A stretch of DNA of 64,000 nt, taken from positions 1,941,413 through 2,005,412 of the forward strand of contig NZ_AP014510.1 of assembly GCF_000828675.1 (NCBI RefSeq), read 5' to 3'. The DNA is from Thermotoga profunda AZM34c06. GTDB lineage: Bacteria; Thermotogota; Thermotogae; Thermotogales; DSM-5069. The notes beneath the pieces are model-generated. The model had not been told where the DNA came from and made no database searches. It saw nothing but the letters and a program-made list of their open reading frames with translations. Positions within the stretch are counted from its first letter, which is position 1, and each line of letters starts with the position of its first letter. This document shows positions 32,850-42,560 of the stretch, piece by piece. A program made the position numbers and the translations under genes.

Positions 32850-34604
32850 ATGGTGGCTAATGTGCTTATAGAGATTAACGGGAAAAAGTATGAAGTTCCT
32901 TCAAATGTTTCGATCGTAGAAGCCTGTAACATCGCCGGAGTCTATGTACCCACTCTCTGTAACCACCCAAGACTTGAGCCAACTGGCGCTTGTCGTGTAT
33001 GCGTTGTGGAAGTGGAAGGCGCGAGGAATCTTCAACCTGCCTGTGCTACGAAGGTTCAAGATGGTATGAAAATCAAAACCAAAACCGACAGAGTTCAAAA
33101 AGCTGTGAAATTCAACCTTTCATTATTACTTTCAAGACATCCCAAAGATTGTATGACCTGCGAATCAAATGGACGTTGTGAATTTCAAGATCTCATCTAT
33201 CGTTACGAAGTCAAGGACTTATTCCCAGCCGAAGAAAAGGTCAGTGCTGTCTATGATGACAGCTCTCCTGCAATAGTCAGAGATCTTGAAAAATGTGTCG
33301 TATGCGGCAGATGCGTTAGGGCCTGTTCAGAACTCCAAGGAATGGATATTTATTCAATGGTTGAAAGAGGCTTTGAAACACTTCCTCAAACTGCCTTTGA
33401 AATGCCCGTTTATGAGACCGAATGTATCAGTTGTGGACAATGCTCGGCTTTCTGTCCAGTCGGTGCAATCACGGAAAACAGCAATGTTAGAAGGGTCCTT
33501 GAAGAACTCGAAAGACATGACAAGGTACTTGTAGTTCAGACGGCACCAGCGACAAGAGTTGCTATAGGTGAAGAATTTGGGCTTGAACCGGGTAGTATTT
33601 CAACGGGAAAGATGGTCGCAGCATTGAGAAGACTGGGTTTTGATTATGTCTTTGACACCAATTTTGCTGCTGACCTCACAATCATGGAGGAAGGCTCTGA
33701 GTTTCTTGAAAGACTCAAGAATGGTGGACCATTCCCGATGTTCACCTCTTGCTGTCCAGCGTGGATAAACATGGCTGAAAAAATCTACCCACAGTTTTTA
33801 AAGAATCTTTCCTCTTGTAAATCACCACACCAGATGTTAGGACCACTTGTAAAAACATATTTTGCAAAGAAAAAGGGAATCGATCCAGAAAAGATATTGG
33901 TCGTCTCCATCATGCCATGTACAGCAAAGAAAGACGATATAACACGGCCACAACACAAAATCGAAGATATGCCTGGCGTAGACATAGTCTTGACAACAAG
34001 AGAACTTGGAAAACTCATAAAGATCAAAAAGATTCCTTATGCATCTTTGCCTGATGAAGAGTATGACAACCCACTTGGTGAATCAACGGGTGCTGCTGCG
34101 ATCTTTGGCGTCACCGGTGGTGTGATGGAAGCTGCTCTCAGAACTGCTTACGAACTTGGTCTTGGTAAACCTTTGCCAAAGGTTGAATTCACAAGTGTCC
34201 GTGGCTTTGAAGGTATCAAAGAAGCAACAATAGATTTTGATGGCAAGAAATTGAAGGTAGCAGTGGCTCATGGAGGTGCGAATGTTCGAAAGTTACTCGA
34301 CAAGATCGTGGCAGGCGAAGCTTACTATGACTTTATAGAAATAATGGCGTGTCCAACTGGTTGTATAGGTGGTGGAGGCCAACCAAAGAGTCTCGATAAG
34401 AACGTGCTTGTAAAAAGGATGGAAGCTATATACACGATAGATGAAAGAAGTACCATAAGAAAATCCCATGAGAATCCATCGATTAAAAAGCTTTACGAGG
34501 AATTTCTCGAGCATCCATTGAGTCATGTTTCACATGAATTATTACATACAACGTACGTTGACAGATCAAAAAAGACCAAAACTTATAATCACGCAATGGC
34601 ATAA
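32850..34604 (+). CDS. FeFe hydrogenase with NuoG-like iron-sulfur domains
   Basis: Catalytic FeFe hydrogenase of 584 residues. The N-terminus has a 2Fe-2S domain (C..NHPRLEPTGACRVC ... QPAC), a His-Cys 4Fe-4S site (HPKDCMTCESNGRC), and two ferredoxin-type 4Fe-4S sites (CVVCGRCVRAC; CISCGQCSAFCP). The H-cluster motifs are complete: L1 TSCCPAW, L2 MPCTAKK and L3 ACPTGCIGGGG. The start at 32850 follows GAGGAGGG. No HydB/HydC-like subunits adjoin it. It resembles the second, stand-alone hydrogenase of Thermotoga rather than trimeric HydABC. It could evolve or oxidise H2 with ferredoxin or an unlinked NADH subunit. Confidence 0.93.
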   Translation: MVANVLIEINGKKYEVPSNVSIVEACNIAGVYVPTLCNHPRLEPTGACRVCVVEVEGARNLQPACATKVQDGMKIKTKTDRVQKAVKFNLSLLLSRHPKDCMTCESNGRCEFQDLIYRYEVKDLFPAEEKVSAVYDDSSPAIVRDLEKCVVCGRCVRACSELQGMDIYSMVERGFETLPQTAFEMPVYETECISCGQCSAFCPVGAITENSNVRRVLEELERHDKVLVVQTAPATRVAIGEEFGLEPGSISTGKMVAALRRLGFDYVFDTNFAADLTIMEEGSEFLERLKNGGPFPMFTSCCPAWINMAEKIYPQFLKNLSSCKSPHQMLGPLVKTYFAKKKGIDPEKILVVSIMPCTAKKDDITRPQHKIEDMPGVDIVLTTRELGKLIKIKKIPYASLPDEEYDNPLGESTGAAAIFGVTGGVMEAALRTAYELGLGKPLPKVEFTSVRGFEGIKEATIDFDGKKLKVAVAHGGANVRKLLDKIVAGEAYYDFIEIMACPTGCIGGGGQPKSLDKNVLVKRMEAIYTIDERSTIRKSHENPSIKKLYEEFLEHPLSHVSHELLHTTYVDRSKKTKTYNHAMA

Positions 34605-34624
34605 AAGGATTTTTTCAATTCAAC

Positions 34625-34653
34625 AAAAAAGGGCGGAAAAACCGCCCTTTTTC
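34625..34653 (+). terminator. rho-independent terminator
   Basis: GGGCGG-AAAAA-CCGCCC followed by TTTTT ends the hydrogenase transcript. Confidence 0.92.
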
Positions 34654-34688
34654 TATAAGATCACATATGTTAACACATCAAGATAATA

Positions 34689-34797
34689 TTGACTTATAGA
34701 TTAATGTATGATATATTTTGTACAAAACAGAACTAATTAAAAAGGATGTGGCGGAGACGAGGAGAAGACCATGTCCCAAGGTGGGGTATGGTCTTTT
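34689..34797 (+). promoter_or_regulatory. promoter and structured leader of the sugar ABC operon
   Basis: TTGACT (34689-34694), 17-bp spacer, TATATT (34712-34717). The leader of about 140 nt contains AAGACCAT / ATGGTCTT (34765-34772 / 34788-34795) enclosing CCC/GGG and followed by TTTT, a terminator-like hairpin 65 nt before the first gene. It may attenuate the operon. I recognise no riboswitch class. Confidence 0.65.
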
Positions 34798-34865
34798 AAA
34801 TTTCTTCAATAATTTTTGTAATCACTTAAGAAATCTAAACTACCATCTAAGGGGAGGTGTTGAAG

Positions 34866-36164
34866 GTGAAAAAGGTTTTTGTATTTATTCTGATTGTTTT
34901 TGCTGTCTTTTCACTTGCAAAAACCAAAATCCAGTTCTGGCATGCAATGGGTGGTTGGCGCATTGAAGTCATTCAAAATATGGTGAATGAATTCATGAAA
35001 CTGAATCCAGATATCGAAGTCGAAGTACAGTATGTAGGAAGTTATGAAGAAATACTTGCGAAAACCGTTGCATCAGTTCAAGCAGGTACACCACCACATG
35101 TTGTTCAACTCAACGAAATAAGTACACAGAAGATGGTTGACAGCGGTGTTATTGTACCAGTACAAGATTTGGTTGACAAAGATCCATCATTTGATGTCGG
35201 TTTGTTCCTTCCACAGGTTTTGAATTACTACAAAGTTGGTGGAAAGCTTTATTCAATGCCGTGGAATAGCTCTACTCCACTGCTTTATTACAACAAAAAC
35301 CTTTTTAAGGAAGTTGGATTGGACCCAAATAACCCCCCACGCACATACAGTGAATTAATCACAGCATGTAGAAAACTCATCAAAAAAGATGAAAAAGGCA
35401 ATATCGTTAGAACTGGAATCACCTGGCCACTCTATTCTTGGTTCTTCGAAGAGTACATGGCTCTACAAAACCAGCCGCTGGTGGATAACAACAACGGAAG
35501 AACTGCAAAGGCGACAAAGGTGGTTTTCAACAATCAAGCTGGTCTCAACTTCATGAATCTGTGGAATACCTTGACAAAAGAAGGATTGATGATCAATACC
35601 AAGCGTGCTGACTGGACGGCTGCGCGGCAATTGTTCATCTCCCAGACGGTTGGTATGCTCATTTCATCGACATCAGATGTCGCACTTCTTATGACAGAAT
35701 CTGTAAAACAAGGTTTTGAACTTGGTACAGCCTTCTTACCAGTCCCCGATGATGCACCGCGTGGTGGAGTGATTATCGGTGGTGGAAGTCTGTGGATCAT
35801 AAAACAGAAAAATCAAGCAGAAATAGAAGCGGCATGGAAACTCGTGAAATATCTTGCTGAACCAGGACCTCAAATTATGTGGCATCAAGCAACAGGTTAT
35901 TTCCCGATAAGGGTTGATGCAATACAAAAATTACAAGTTCAAGGATACTACAAAGACAACCCACACCATCTAACCGCCATCTTACAACTTTTGACAAGTG
36001 TGCAAAATTACAACACAAACGGAGCTATTATCGGCGCATTCCCTGAGGTAAGAGATGCAATTGAAACAGCTGTAGAGAAAATGATCTCCGGAACTTTAAC
36101 TCCAAAGCAGGCACTTGACGAAGCAGAAAAGAACGCAAACAAGGCTATCAAAGAATACTTCTGA
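34866..36164 (+). CDS. sugar ABC transporter substrate-binding protein (family 1)
   Basis: Secreted binding protein of about 432 residues. The signal peptide is KKVFVFILIVFAVFSLAKT. The SBP_bac_1 pattern is clear: FWHAMGGWR near the N-terminus, PWNSSTPLLYYNKNLFKEVG, and AAWKLVKYLAEP...WHQATGYFPIR near the C-terminus, as in glycerol-3-phosphate/maltose-type receptors. A GTG at 34866 with GGGGAGG 8 nt upstream is the best start. It heads an operon with two permeases and no ATPase gene. Ligand unknown; glycerol-3-phosphate and maltooligosaccharides are bound by relatives. Confidence 0.9.
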   Translation: MKKVFVFILIVFAVFSLAKTKIQFWHAMGGWRIEVIQNMVNEFMKLNPDIEVEVQYVGSYEEILAKTVASVQAGTPPHVVQLNEISTQKMVDSGVIVPVQDLVDKDPSFDVGLFLPQVLNYYKVGGKLYSMPWNSSTPLLYYNKNLFKEVGLDPNNPPRTYSELITACRKLIKKDEKGNIVRTGITWPLYSWFFEEYMALQNQPLVDNNNGRTAKATKVVFNNQAGLNFMNLWNTLTKEGLMINTKRADWTAARQLFISQTVGMLISSTSDVALLMTESVKQGFELGTAFLPVPDDAPRGGVIIGGGSLWIIKQKNQAEIEAAWKLVKYLAEPGPQIMWHQATGYFPIRVDAIQKLQVQGYYKDNPHHLTAILQLLTSVQNYNTNGAIIGAFPEVRDAIETAVEKMISGTLTPKQALDEAEKNANKAIKEYF

Positions 36165-36171
36165 TTGTGAT

Positions 36172-36196
36172 GGCTGGCTTTCGCCAGCCGTCTTTT
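36172..36196 (+). terminator. intercistronic hairpin after the binding protein
   Basis: GGCTGGC-TTTC-GCCAGCC followed by GTCTTTT, between the receptor and first permease genes. It probably stabilises or partly terminates the message so that receptor exceeds permease. Confidence 0.7.
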
Positions 36197-36211
36197 CTTG
36201 GAGGTGCCTTG

Positions 36212-37081
36212 GTGAGAAAGAAATTTCTACCTTATCTACTTTTGATACCAACTTATGTTGTGATTGTTCTGTTCATATATTTTCCTGCCTATGAATCTTT
36301 CAGTTCGAGTTTTTACCGCGTTTCTGTCTTTGGCAACAGGAAAATCTTTGTTGATTTTCAGAATTATTTGAATCTGTTTCAAGACAAAGATTATTTGGCA
36401 TCTGTTAATTTCACATTGATCTACACCGCCGTGACAGTTTTATCTTCGATCTTTTTGTCTTTTTTCCTCGCACTCTTACTCGATCAGAAAGTACCAGGTG
36501 CGAGAATATACAGAACGCTGATTTTTGCTCCTTATGCCGTTTCACACGCTGTATCAGGAGCTCTTTGGGGCTTTCTATTAAATCCCGTAGTTGGACATGT
36601 CAATTATCTTTCAAGAATCTTGTTTGGTATACAAACCCAATGGTTAACTACAAGACCCTATGCTGCGTATTCTTTGATTTTTGCCTCGATTTGGAAAACT
36701 CTACCATTCAACGTGATCTTTTATCTTGCTGCACTTCAGAGTATCTCAAGTGAAGTCATAGAAGCAAGTGTCATAGATGGTGCAAGTTCGTGGGTTCGAG
36801 TATGGAAAGTCATTTTTCCCTTAGTTTCTCCAATTACATTCTATCTTGTGATAATGAGCTTGATTTCATCGATGTTCCAGTCATTTGCCATCATAGATGT
36901 TATGACAAAAGGTGGTCCAGGAGGTTATACAACGAACATGATCTACAAATTGTTCATGGATGGCTTTAGATTTCAAAAAACAGGGTTAGCAGCCGCCGAG
37001 AATGTTATTTTGTTTGGCATCATGATGATTGTAACAATTATTTACTTCGCCTTTGGTCAAAAGAGAGTTCACTATCAATAG
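36212..37081 (+). CDS. sugar ABC permease (MalF/UgpA type)
   Basis: Inner-membrane permease with six helices. The cytoplasmic EAA loop reads EASVIDGASSWVRVWKVIFPLVSP (quoted in two parts by function: EAS...DGA then the FPL contact). GGAGG at about 36200-36204 supports a GTG start at 36212; the upstream frame runs through the hairpin. About 289 residues. It pairs with the permease encoded next. The transporter must borrow an ATPase of the MsmK/UgpC sort encoded elsewhere. Confidence 0.9.
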   Translation: MRKKFLPYLLLIPTYVVIVLFIYFPAYESFSSSFYRVSVFGNRKIFVDFQNYLNLFQDKDYLASVNFTLIYTAVTVLSSIFLSFFLALLLDQKVPGARIYRTLIFAPYAVSHAVSGALWGFLLNPVVGHVNYLSRILFGIQTQWLTTRPYAAYSLIFASIWKTLPFNVIFYLAALQSISSEVIEASVIDGASSWVRVWKVIFPLVSPITFYLVIMSLISSMFQSFAIIDVMTKGGPGGYTTNMIYKLFMDGFRFQKTGLAAAENVILFGIMMIVTIIYFAFGQKRVHYQ

Positions 37082-37091
37082 GGGTGACTTT

Positions 37092-37934
37092 ATGATGAAA
37101 AAGTCAAAAAGAAAACTCGTGAAAATAATAGTTGTCGAAATACTCTTATTGATTTCGAGCTTGATCATCTTTGCTCCTATATTTCTTGCTCTGGTAATGA
37201 GCATCCAACCACCTGAATTTGTCTTTGCTTATCCACCAAAATTTCTACCACAAGGTTTTTTCACAAAAAATTATTTAGATGCATTCAAAATAGTCCCATT
37301 TGCAAGAATGATGTTAAATAGCTTAATAATAGCTATTTTGATCACCCTTGGTAAGTTAGTGACTGGTTCGCTCTCTGGTTATGCATACGCAAATTTTCGT
37401 TTTAAAGGAGATAAAATAACTTTCTACATTCTTTTTGCCACTCTGTTCATTCCAGCCGAGATAGTTTTGATAGTTCCCCTGTTTAAAATAGTGAGTAAAT
37501 TTGGTTGGACAAATACCTACTGGGCAATGACAATACCTTTCATGGCAAGTGCAACAAATACTTTTTTAATGCAACAGCACTTCAAAACAATACCAAAGGA
37601 ATTCGAAGACGCTGCAATAATAGATGGTGCTACCAAGATACAGTACTTCACAAAAATCATTCTCCCACTCTCAAGACCAATCATAGCCGGTGCAGCGATC
37701 ATAAATTTCACGTATGCCTGGAATATGTACCTTTGGCCCTTGATCGTCGCAATGGAAGATAAAATGAAGACAGTACAGGTCGCAATAAATATGATCATAA
37801 ATGCAGAATCTTCCAACAACTGGGGTATAATCATGGCTGGTACTGTTATTGCGTTAGCTCCCACGTTAATCCTGTTTTTTGCCCTCCAAGATCTTTTTGT
37901 CAAATCACTTGTTGGAAGCGGGATAAAAGGATAA
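37092..37934 (+). CDS. sugar ABC permease (MalG/UgpE type)
   Basis: Second permease subunit, about 280 residues and six helices, with EAA loop FEDAAIIDGATKIQYF and KIILPLSRP. The start at 37092 follows AGGGGTG by 7 nt. The C-terminal segment KSLVGSGIKG is the usual MalG-type end and can be compared with the relic at 8298-8483, which ends LEGAIKS. It is the last gene of the operon. Confidence 0.9.
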   Translation: MMKKSKRKLVKIIVVEILLLISSLIIFAPIFLALVMSIQPPEFVFAYPPKFLPQGFFTKNYLDAFKIVPFARMMLNSLIIAILITLGKLVTGSLSGYAYANFRFKGDKITFYILFATLFIPAEIVLIVPLFKIVSKFGWTNTYWAMTIPFMASATNTFLMQQHFKTIPKEFEDAAIIDGATKIQYFTKIILPLSRPIIAGAAIINFTYAWNMYLWPLIVAMEDKMKTVQVAINMIINAESSNNWGIIMAGTVIALAPTLILFFALQDLFVKSLVGSGIKG

Positions 37935-37997
37935 AAAGTCCCACCTGTTTTTTTCAGTGCGAAATTCTTTTGAATGCATGTGTATATTTTTTGCATA

Positions 37998-38026
37998 TTG
38001 ACTAATGTATCCAGCAGGTATATAAT
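37998..38026 (+). promoter_or_regulatory. chemoreceptor promoter
   Basis: TTGACT (37998-38003), exact 17-bp spacer, TATAAT (38021-38026), about 95 nt upstream of the ATG at 38121. It looks sigma-70-like, not a flagellar-sigma promoter. No gene lies between 37935 and 38120. Confidence 0.8.
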
Positions 38027-38120
38027 TTGATTCAGTGTTTCTAAACATATTAAACATATTTGTAAGCAACATATAACTTAGTTCAATATTTTAACAGTCA
38101 TAAAAGGAGGATTGTTCGCT

Positions 38121-40124
38121 ATGAAAACATTGCGAGGAAAAATGTTAATGTTGATTTTGCTACCAATTTTAGCACTTGTCACAGCAGTAGCCTTTATCGC
38201 CTATTTTCAAATTAGTAAGACAGTCACATCCAACATCGAAGAAATGGCATTTGAAGTGGCAAACAAAGCATCAGATATAGTGAATGAATGGATCAATGGA
38301 CTTGTGAAAGAAGTGGAATGGCTCGCTGGGACAAATGCCGTTAACAACGCTCTAAAAAGTGGAAGTTGGGACGATTTGATGAAAAACTATCTACCACCGA
38401 GAATGAAACAAAAACCATATTTTGAAATGGCATTCATAGCATATCCAGATGGTAATGCCCCAACAACCCTTGGAAGTGTTACCAATGTTGCAGACAGATC
38501 TTACTTTATACAAATCATGAAACAGGGTAAAGACATAGCGATAAGCGACGCATTGATTTCAAAGGCAACAGGCAAACCAGTCTTTGTCATAGCATCTGCA
38601 GTAAAGGATGAAAACAACAAAACAATAGGGTTATTTGGAGCAACAATATTACTTGACACAATAAGTGATATAGCATCAAAAATCAAAATAGGTAAAGCTG
38701 GTTATGGTTGGGTGGTAGATTCTACCGGTTTAGTACTTGCTCATCCAAGCAAAGACGTAGTGATGAAACTCAACATCACCCAGGCATCAAAAGAAGGATA
38801 TAAAGGAATAGAAGAGATAGCCAAAAAGATGCTCAATTCAGAAGAAGGATTTGGTAAATTCACCCATCCAGATGGATCTGTTGATTATGCCTTCTACGCA
38901 CCCATAGACATAGTAAAAGGTTGGTCTTTTGCAGTGAGTATACCTGAAAAACAAGTACTCGCACAGGTCAACAACCTACTCATGATTATCATAATCATCT
39001 TTGCTATCTTGATTGGTATAGCAGCAATACTCATACTCTTTGTTTCCACGTCGATATCAAAACCCATTAAAGCATTGGCGAATAAAGCAACTGAATTTGG
39101 TAAAGGAGATCTAACAGTGAAATTTGAAGCAAAGGGCAAAGATGAAGTATCACAGATGGCACAAGCCTTAGAACAAATGGCAGAATCATTGAAAGAATCT
39201 ATGAGAACAATCCAAGAAGGATCAAACCAAATACATGCATCTTCAGAGAATTTAGCAAGCACAGCTCAAGAAGTGAGTGCAACCAGTGAAGAATTATCCT
39301 CACAGATGGAAGAAGTAAATAAATCAGCACAGAATGCAAGTGCATCGATACAAGAAGTGACAAGTGGTATAGAAGAAGTAGCAGCCAGTGCACAGAACGT
39401 ATCTAAATCAGCTCAAGGATTAACAGAAAAAGCATCAGAGGTGAACAATGCAGCCAAAGAAGGAGAGAAAGCAGTACAGAGTATAGTACAGATAATAAAC
39501 CAGACCAAAGAGAAATCAACACAAACAGAGAAGGCAGTGAATGAATTAAGTGAAAGGGCAAAGAACATACAAGAGATAGTACAAACAATAAACTCAATAG
39601 CAGAACAGACAAACTTATTGGCATTGAATGCAGCGATAGAAGCAGCGAGGGCAGGAGAAGCAGGTAGGGGATTTGCAGTAGTAGCAGATGAGATAAGAAA
39701 ACTTGCAGAAGAGAGTAAGAAAGCGACAGACAAGATAGGACAGATATTGAATCAGATCCAACAAGGAGCACAACAAGCGAGTATAGTTACAACTGAGACG
39801 GTGAAGGTAGTAGAGAAGGCAACAGAACAATCTGAGGTAGTAAGAGAAAGGTTAATGAATATTCTAAAACAAGTAGAGACGATAAGTAGTCAGATAGAGA
39901 GTTTAGCAGCGAGTGCACAGGAACAGAGTGCAGCGGCACAAGAGATGAGTAGTGCAATGGACAGTGCAACAAAGTCAATAACATCCATAGCACAACAGAT
40001 AGAAGAGATGACTCAAGCAGTAAAACAACAAGCTGATTCAAGTCAAAGTGTTTCAAGTGCTTCTGAAGAGTTATCTTCTATCGCTGAAACTCTTGTTGAA
40101 CAGGTTAGAAAGTTTAAGATTTAA
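38121..40124 (+). CDS. methyl-accepting chemotaxis protein with dCache sensor
   Basis: Transmembrane chemoreceptor of about 667 residues. Helix 1 is at about 10-30. A large extracytoplasmic dCache-type domain (about 35-280) includes [20 protein letters not shown] and [19 protein letters not shown]. Helix 2 is at about 285-308. A HAMP domain (about 310-360) and a long signalling hairpin follow, with the tip [21 protein letters not shown] and [24 protein letters not shown] lies 10 nt before the ATG. No CheR-docking pentapeptide is evident at the end (EQVRKFKI). Its position after a sugar importer suggests sugar sensing, though that is inference. Confidence 0.94.
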   Translation: MKTLRGKMLMLILLPILALVTAVAFIAYFQISKTVTSNIEEMAFEVANKASDIVNEWINGLVKEVEWLAGTNAVNNALKSGSWDDLMKNYLPPRMKQKPYFEMAFIAYPDGNAPTTLGSVTNVADRSYFIQIMKQGKDIAISDALISKATGKPVFVIASAVKDENNKTIGLFGATILLDTISDIASKIKIGKAGYGWVVDSTGLVLAHPSKDVVMKLNITQASKEGYKGIEEIAKKMLNSEEGFGKFTHPDGSVDYAFYAPIDIVKGWSFAVSIPEKQVLAQVNNLLMIIIIIFAILIGIAAILILFVSTSISKPIKALANKATEFGKGDLTVKFEAKGKDEVSQMAQALEQMAESLKESMRTIQEGSNQIHASSENLASTAQEVSATSEELSSQMEEVNKSAQNASASIQEVTSGIEEVAASAQNVSKSAQGLTEKASEVNNAAKEGEKAVQSIVQIINQTKEKSTQTEKAVNELSERAKNIQEIVQTINSIAEQTNLLALNAAIEAARAGEAGRGFAVVADEIRKLAEESKKATDKIGQILNQIQQGAQQASIVTTETVKVVEKATEQSEVVRERLMNILKQVETISSQIESLAASAQEQSAAAQEMSSAMDSATKSITSIAQQIEEMTQAVKQQADSSQSVSSASEELSSIAETLVEQVRKFKI

Positions 40125-40150
40125 GAATAAATCGGAAAATTCACCCAACC

Positions 40151-40181
40151 AAATAAGGGGCATTACTGCTCCTTATTTTTT
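40151..40181 (+). terminator. rho-independent terminator
   Basis: AATAAGGGGC-ATTACT-GCTCCTTATT (one G-T pair) followed by TTTTT ends the chemoreceptor gene. Confidence 0.9.
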
Positions 40182-40298
40182 CACTCCTTAGATTTGCTTG
40201 AAAGCAACACTTCTTTTATGAAGTTGTGATAAAAATGAGCTAATGAACATAATAGTTGATGATCCTGTACAATCGATTTGATTTCGCGGAAAGAAGGG

Positions 40299-41150
40299 AT
40301 GAAAGTGAAGAGATCCAACGCCATTTTTTATCTGGCACTTGCTGCTTCTTTGTGGAGTTTGGCTGGTATTTTGATAAAACTTGTTCAATGGAATCCATTG
40401 GCAATCGCAGGTGCAAGGAGTGCGATCTCTGCACTGATTATATGGGCATATATTAGAAAACCAAAGTTCACGTGGAAATCAGATCAAATTCTGGCGGCTT
40501 TGTTTTACATGGCAACTGTTTTGTTGTTCGTTTGCGCAAACAAATTCACAACAGCAGCTAACGCGATCTTACTTCAATATGGTTCACCTGTGTATGTAGC
40601 TATCTTCGGCTCTTTAATCTTAAAAGAAAAAACAAAAATCAGCGACTGGGTAACGATTGGCCTTGTTATTTTTGGTATGTTTCTTTTCTTTCTTGATAAA
40701 CTTGGACCAAGCAGCTTTGCAGGAAACATCATGGGTGTGCTGAGTGGCGTTGCGTTTGCGTTCTTGATAATTTTTTTGCGGAAACAGAAAGATGCTTCAC
40801 CTATTGAATCGACGTTGATGGGCAACATTTTAACGGCATTAATAGGCTTGCCATTCATGTTCAGAAGTGTTCCTAATGCGATTAGCTGGGTTGGAATAAT
40901 CCTCTTAGGTGTTTTCCAGCTTGGTTTGTCTTACATACTCTATTCAACTGCTATAAAATATGTGACTGCGCTTGAAGCGATACTGATTTCTGTTATTGAA
41001 CCCATACTGAATCCCATCTGGGTCTTTTTATTTGCTGGTGAAAAACCATCTACATGGGCGTTCTTTGGTGGCACTATTATATTAACCTCAGTCACTTTGA
41101 GATATGCTTTGCCAGCGTTGAAAAATAAATCCGTGAAATCTAACGCTTGA
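40299..41150 (+). CDS. EamA/RhaT-family drug/metabolite transporter
   Basis: Inner-membrane protein of about 283 residues with ten predicted helices in two EamA halves. Typical pieces are ALAASLWSLAGILIK, NAILLQYGSPVYVAIFGSLILKE, and in the second half TALEAILISVIEPILNPIWVFLFAGE. Such proteins export amino acids, nucleosides or other small metabolites; the substrate is not predictable. The ATG at 40299 or a GTG at 40305 may be used. It converges on the FAD-dehydrogenase gene with 0-bp spacing. Confidence 0.88.
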   Translation: MKVKRSNAIFYLALAASLWSLAGILIKLVQWNPLAIAGARSAISALIIWAYIRKPKFTWKSDQILAALFYMATVLLFVCANKFTTAANAILLQYGSPVYVAIFGSLILKEKTKISDWVTIGLVIFGMFLFFLDKLGPSSFAGNIMGVLSGVAFAFLIIFLRKQKDASPIESTLMGNILTALIGLPFMFRSVPNAISWVGIILLGVFQLGLSYILYSTAIKYVTALEAILISVIEPILNPIWVFLFAGEKPSTWAFFGGTIILTSVTLRYALPALKNKSVKSNA

Positions 41151-42560
41151 TCAGAACTCATTCGGAAAGATTTTATCTGGATTGAGTATATCATTTGGAT
41201 CGATTGCTTGTTTGATCTTTTTCATGATCTCGATCTCTGTCTGAGTCAAAAAGATTCTCAGATAATCTTTCCTTTTGACCCCTATTCCATGTTCACCTGT
41301 CATAGTACCACCAAGGTCTGCCGTAACGCAGTATAATTCTTCCAAGCATTTGTGCATAGCCTCATCCCACTGTTTTTCCGCCATGTTTTCTGGTTTGAGA
41401 AAGGTCACATGAACATTCCCATCTCCCACATGACCAAAATTCAATACCTCTACGCCATTCCTTTGAGCTATGTCATAAGTTGAATTTATAAGCGTTGGGA
41501 TGGACTTTATAGGTACTCCAACATCTTCCATACAATGCTTTGGTCTAAAAGCTATGATTCCTTCAGCTATAGCCTTTCTGAATTTCCAGATCTTCATTTT
41601 TTGATGTCTATTGTCTGCAATGTAGACCTCCAATGCACCCATCTGCTGAAGTTTTTCTCCTAAGGAGATATATGCTTTTGTGAGACTCTCTTTATCAAGA
41701 CCTTCTATTTCAAAAATTAAATGGCAATCGACGCCTTGTTGTGGAATATTTTCATTCAAAAATTTAGAAGAGATTTCCACAGAATATTTATCCATCAACT
41801 CGATAGAAGTTGGTAATATGCCAGATTGACTCAAAACTTTCGGTACACAAGATACAGCAGTTTCCATATCTTTAAAAGGTGTCAGTAGTACTGCGGAATA
41901 CTTTGGCTTTGGTATCAGTCTGAGAATGATCTTTGTGATTATTCCCAGTGTACCTTCGCTACCTACAAACAACCTGATCATGTCATAACCCATAACATTT
42001 TTCATCATCTTTCCACCGAAGTTGACAATTTCTCCGGTTGGCAAGACTACTTCGAGTCCCAAGACATGAAAGGCAGTAGGGCCATATTTGAGTACCTTAA
42101 CACCACCTGCATTCTCCGCAACATTACCGCCTATGGAAGAACTTTCACTACTTGCTGGATCTCCGGCATAGAATAAACCATGCTCTTCAGCCAATTTTTG
42201 TATCTCATCAGTTATCACACCAGGTTCCACAACAACTGCCATATTTTCAAGATCCAGCTCTAAAATATGATTCATCTTTTCAAGTGAAAGTACTATTCCA
42301 CCGCTCTTTGGTATCGCACCTCCAGAAAGCCCTGTGCCGGCTCCTCTTGGCGTAACTGGTATTTTATACTCGTTCGCGATCTTCAATATTTCACTTACCT
42401 GTTCGGTATTGTTTGCAAAGACTACAGCCATGGGTAAAGAAGGTTCAACAGAACTCGTTTCATCCTTAGAATATTTTTCGATTTCATCGTATTCAGTCTT
42501 CACATTTTCTCGTCCAACGATGGACTTGAGTTTTTCTATAATTTTATTCATTTTCTTCAC
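41151..42560 (-). CDS. FAD-linked 2-hydroxyacid (lactate/glycolate) dehydrogenase, GlcD-type, Etf-associated
   Basis: A 469-residue VAO-type flavoenzyme. The N-terminal FAD domain has TPRGAGTGLSGGAIP, EPGVITDEIQKLAEEHG and AENAGGVKVLKYG. The C-terminal FAD-oxidase cap has NFGHVGDGNVHVTF and GTMTGEHGIGVKRKDY, with active-site His/Arg-type residues. It overlaps etfA by 17 bp and runs in the order etfB-etfA-dehydrogenase. That order matches LctBCD of Acetobacterium, which oxidises lactate with NAD+ by electron confurcation driven by reduced ferredoxin. D-lactate is the likely substrate, but other 2-hydroxyacids are possible. Confidence 0.87.
   Translation of the reverse strand: MKKMNKIIEKLKSIVGRENVKTEYDEIEKYSKDETSSVEPSLPMAVVFANNTEQVSEILKIANEYKIPVTPRGAGTGLSGGAIPKSGGIVLSLEKMNHILELDLENMAVVVEPGVITDEIQKLAEEHGLFYAGDPASSESSSIGGNVAENAGGVKVLKYGPTAFHVLGLEVVLPTGEIVNFGGKMMKNVMGYDMIRLFVGSEGTLGIITKIILRLIPKPKYSAVLLTPFKDMETAVSCVPKVLSQSGILPTSIELMDKYSVEISSKFLNENIPQQGVDCHLIFEIEGLDKESLTKAYISLGEKLQQMGALEVYIADNRHQKMKIWKFRKAIAEGIIAFRPKHCMEDVGVPIKSIPTLINSTYDIAQRNGVEVLNFGHVGDGNVHVTFLKPENMAEKQWDEAMHKCLEELYCVTADLGGTMTGEHGIGVKRKDYLRIFLTQTEIEIMKKIKQAIDPNDILNPDKIFPNEF

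Noticed and set aside
34857-34865. GTG at 34857 or TTG at 34860 as start of the sugar receptor
   Set aside because: Both lie in or directly against the GGGGAGG ribosome binding site; the GTG at 34866 has normal spacing and begins a signal peptide.
39199-40056. Long Leu/Ser-rich minus-strand frames opposite the chemoreceptor
   Set aside because: They are antisense shadows of its repetitive Gln/Ala/Ser/Glu-rich signalling helices and have no start signals.
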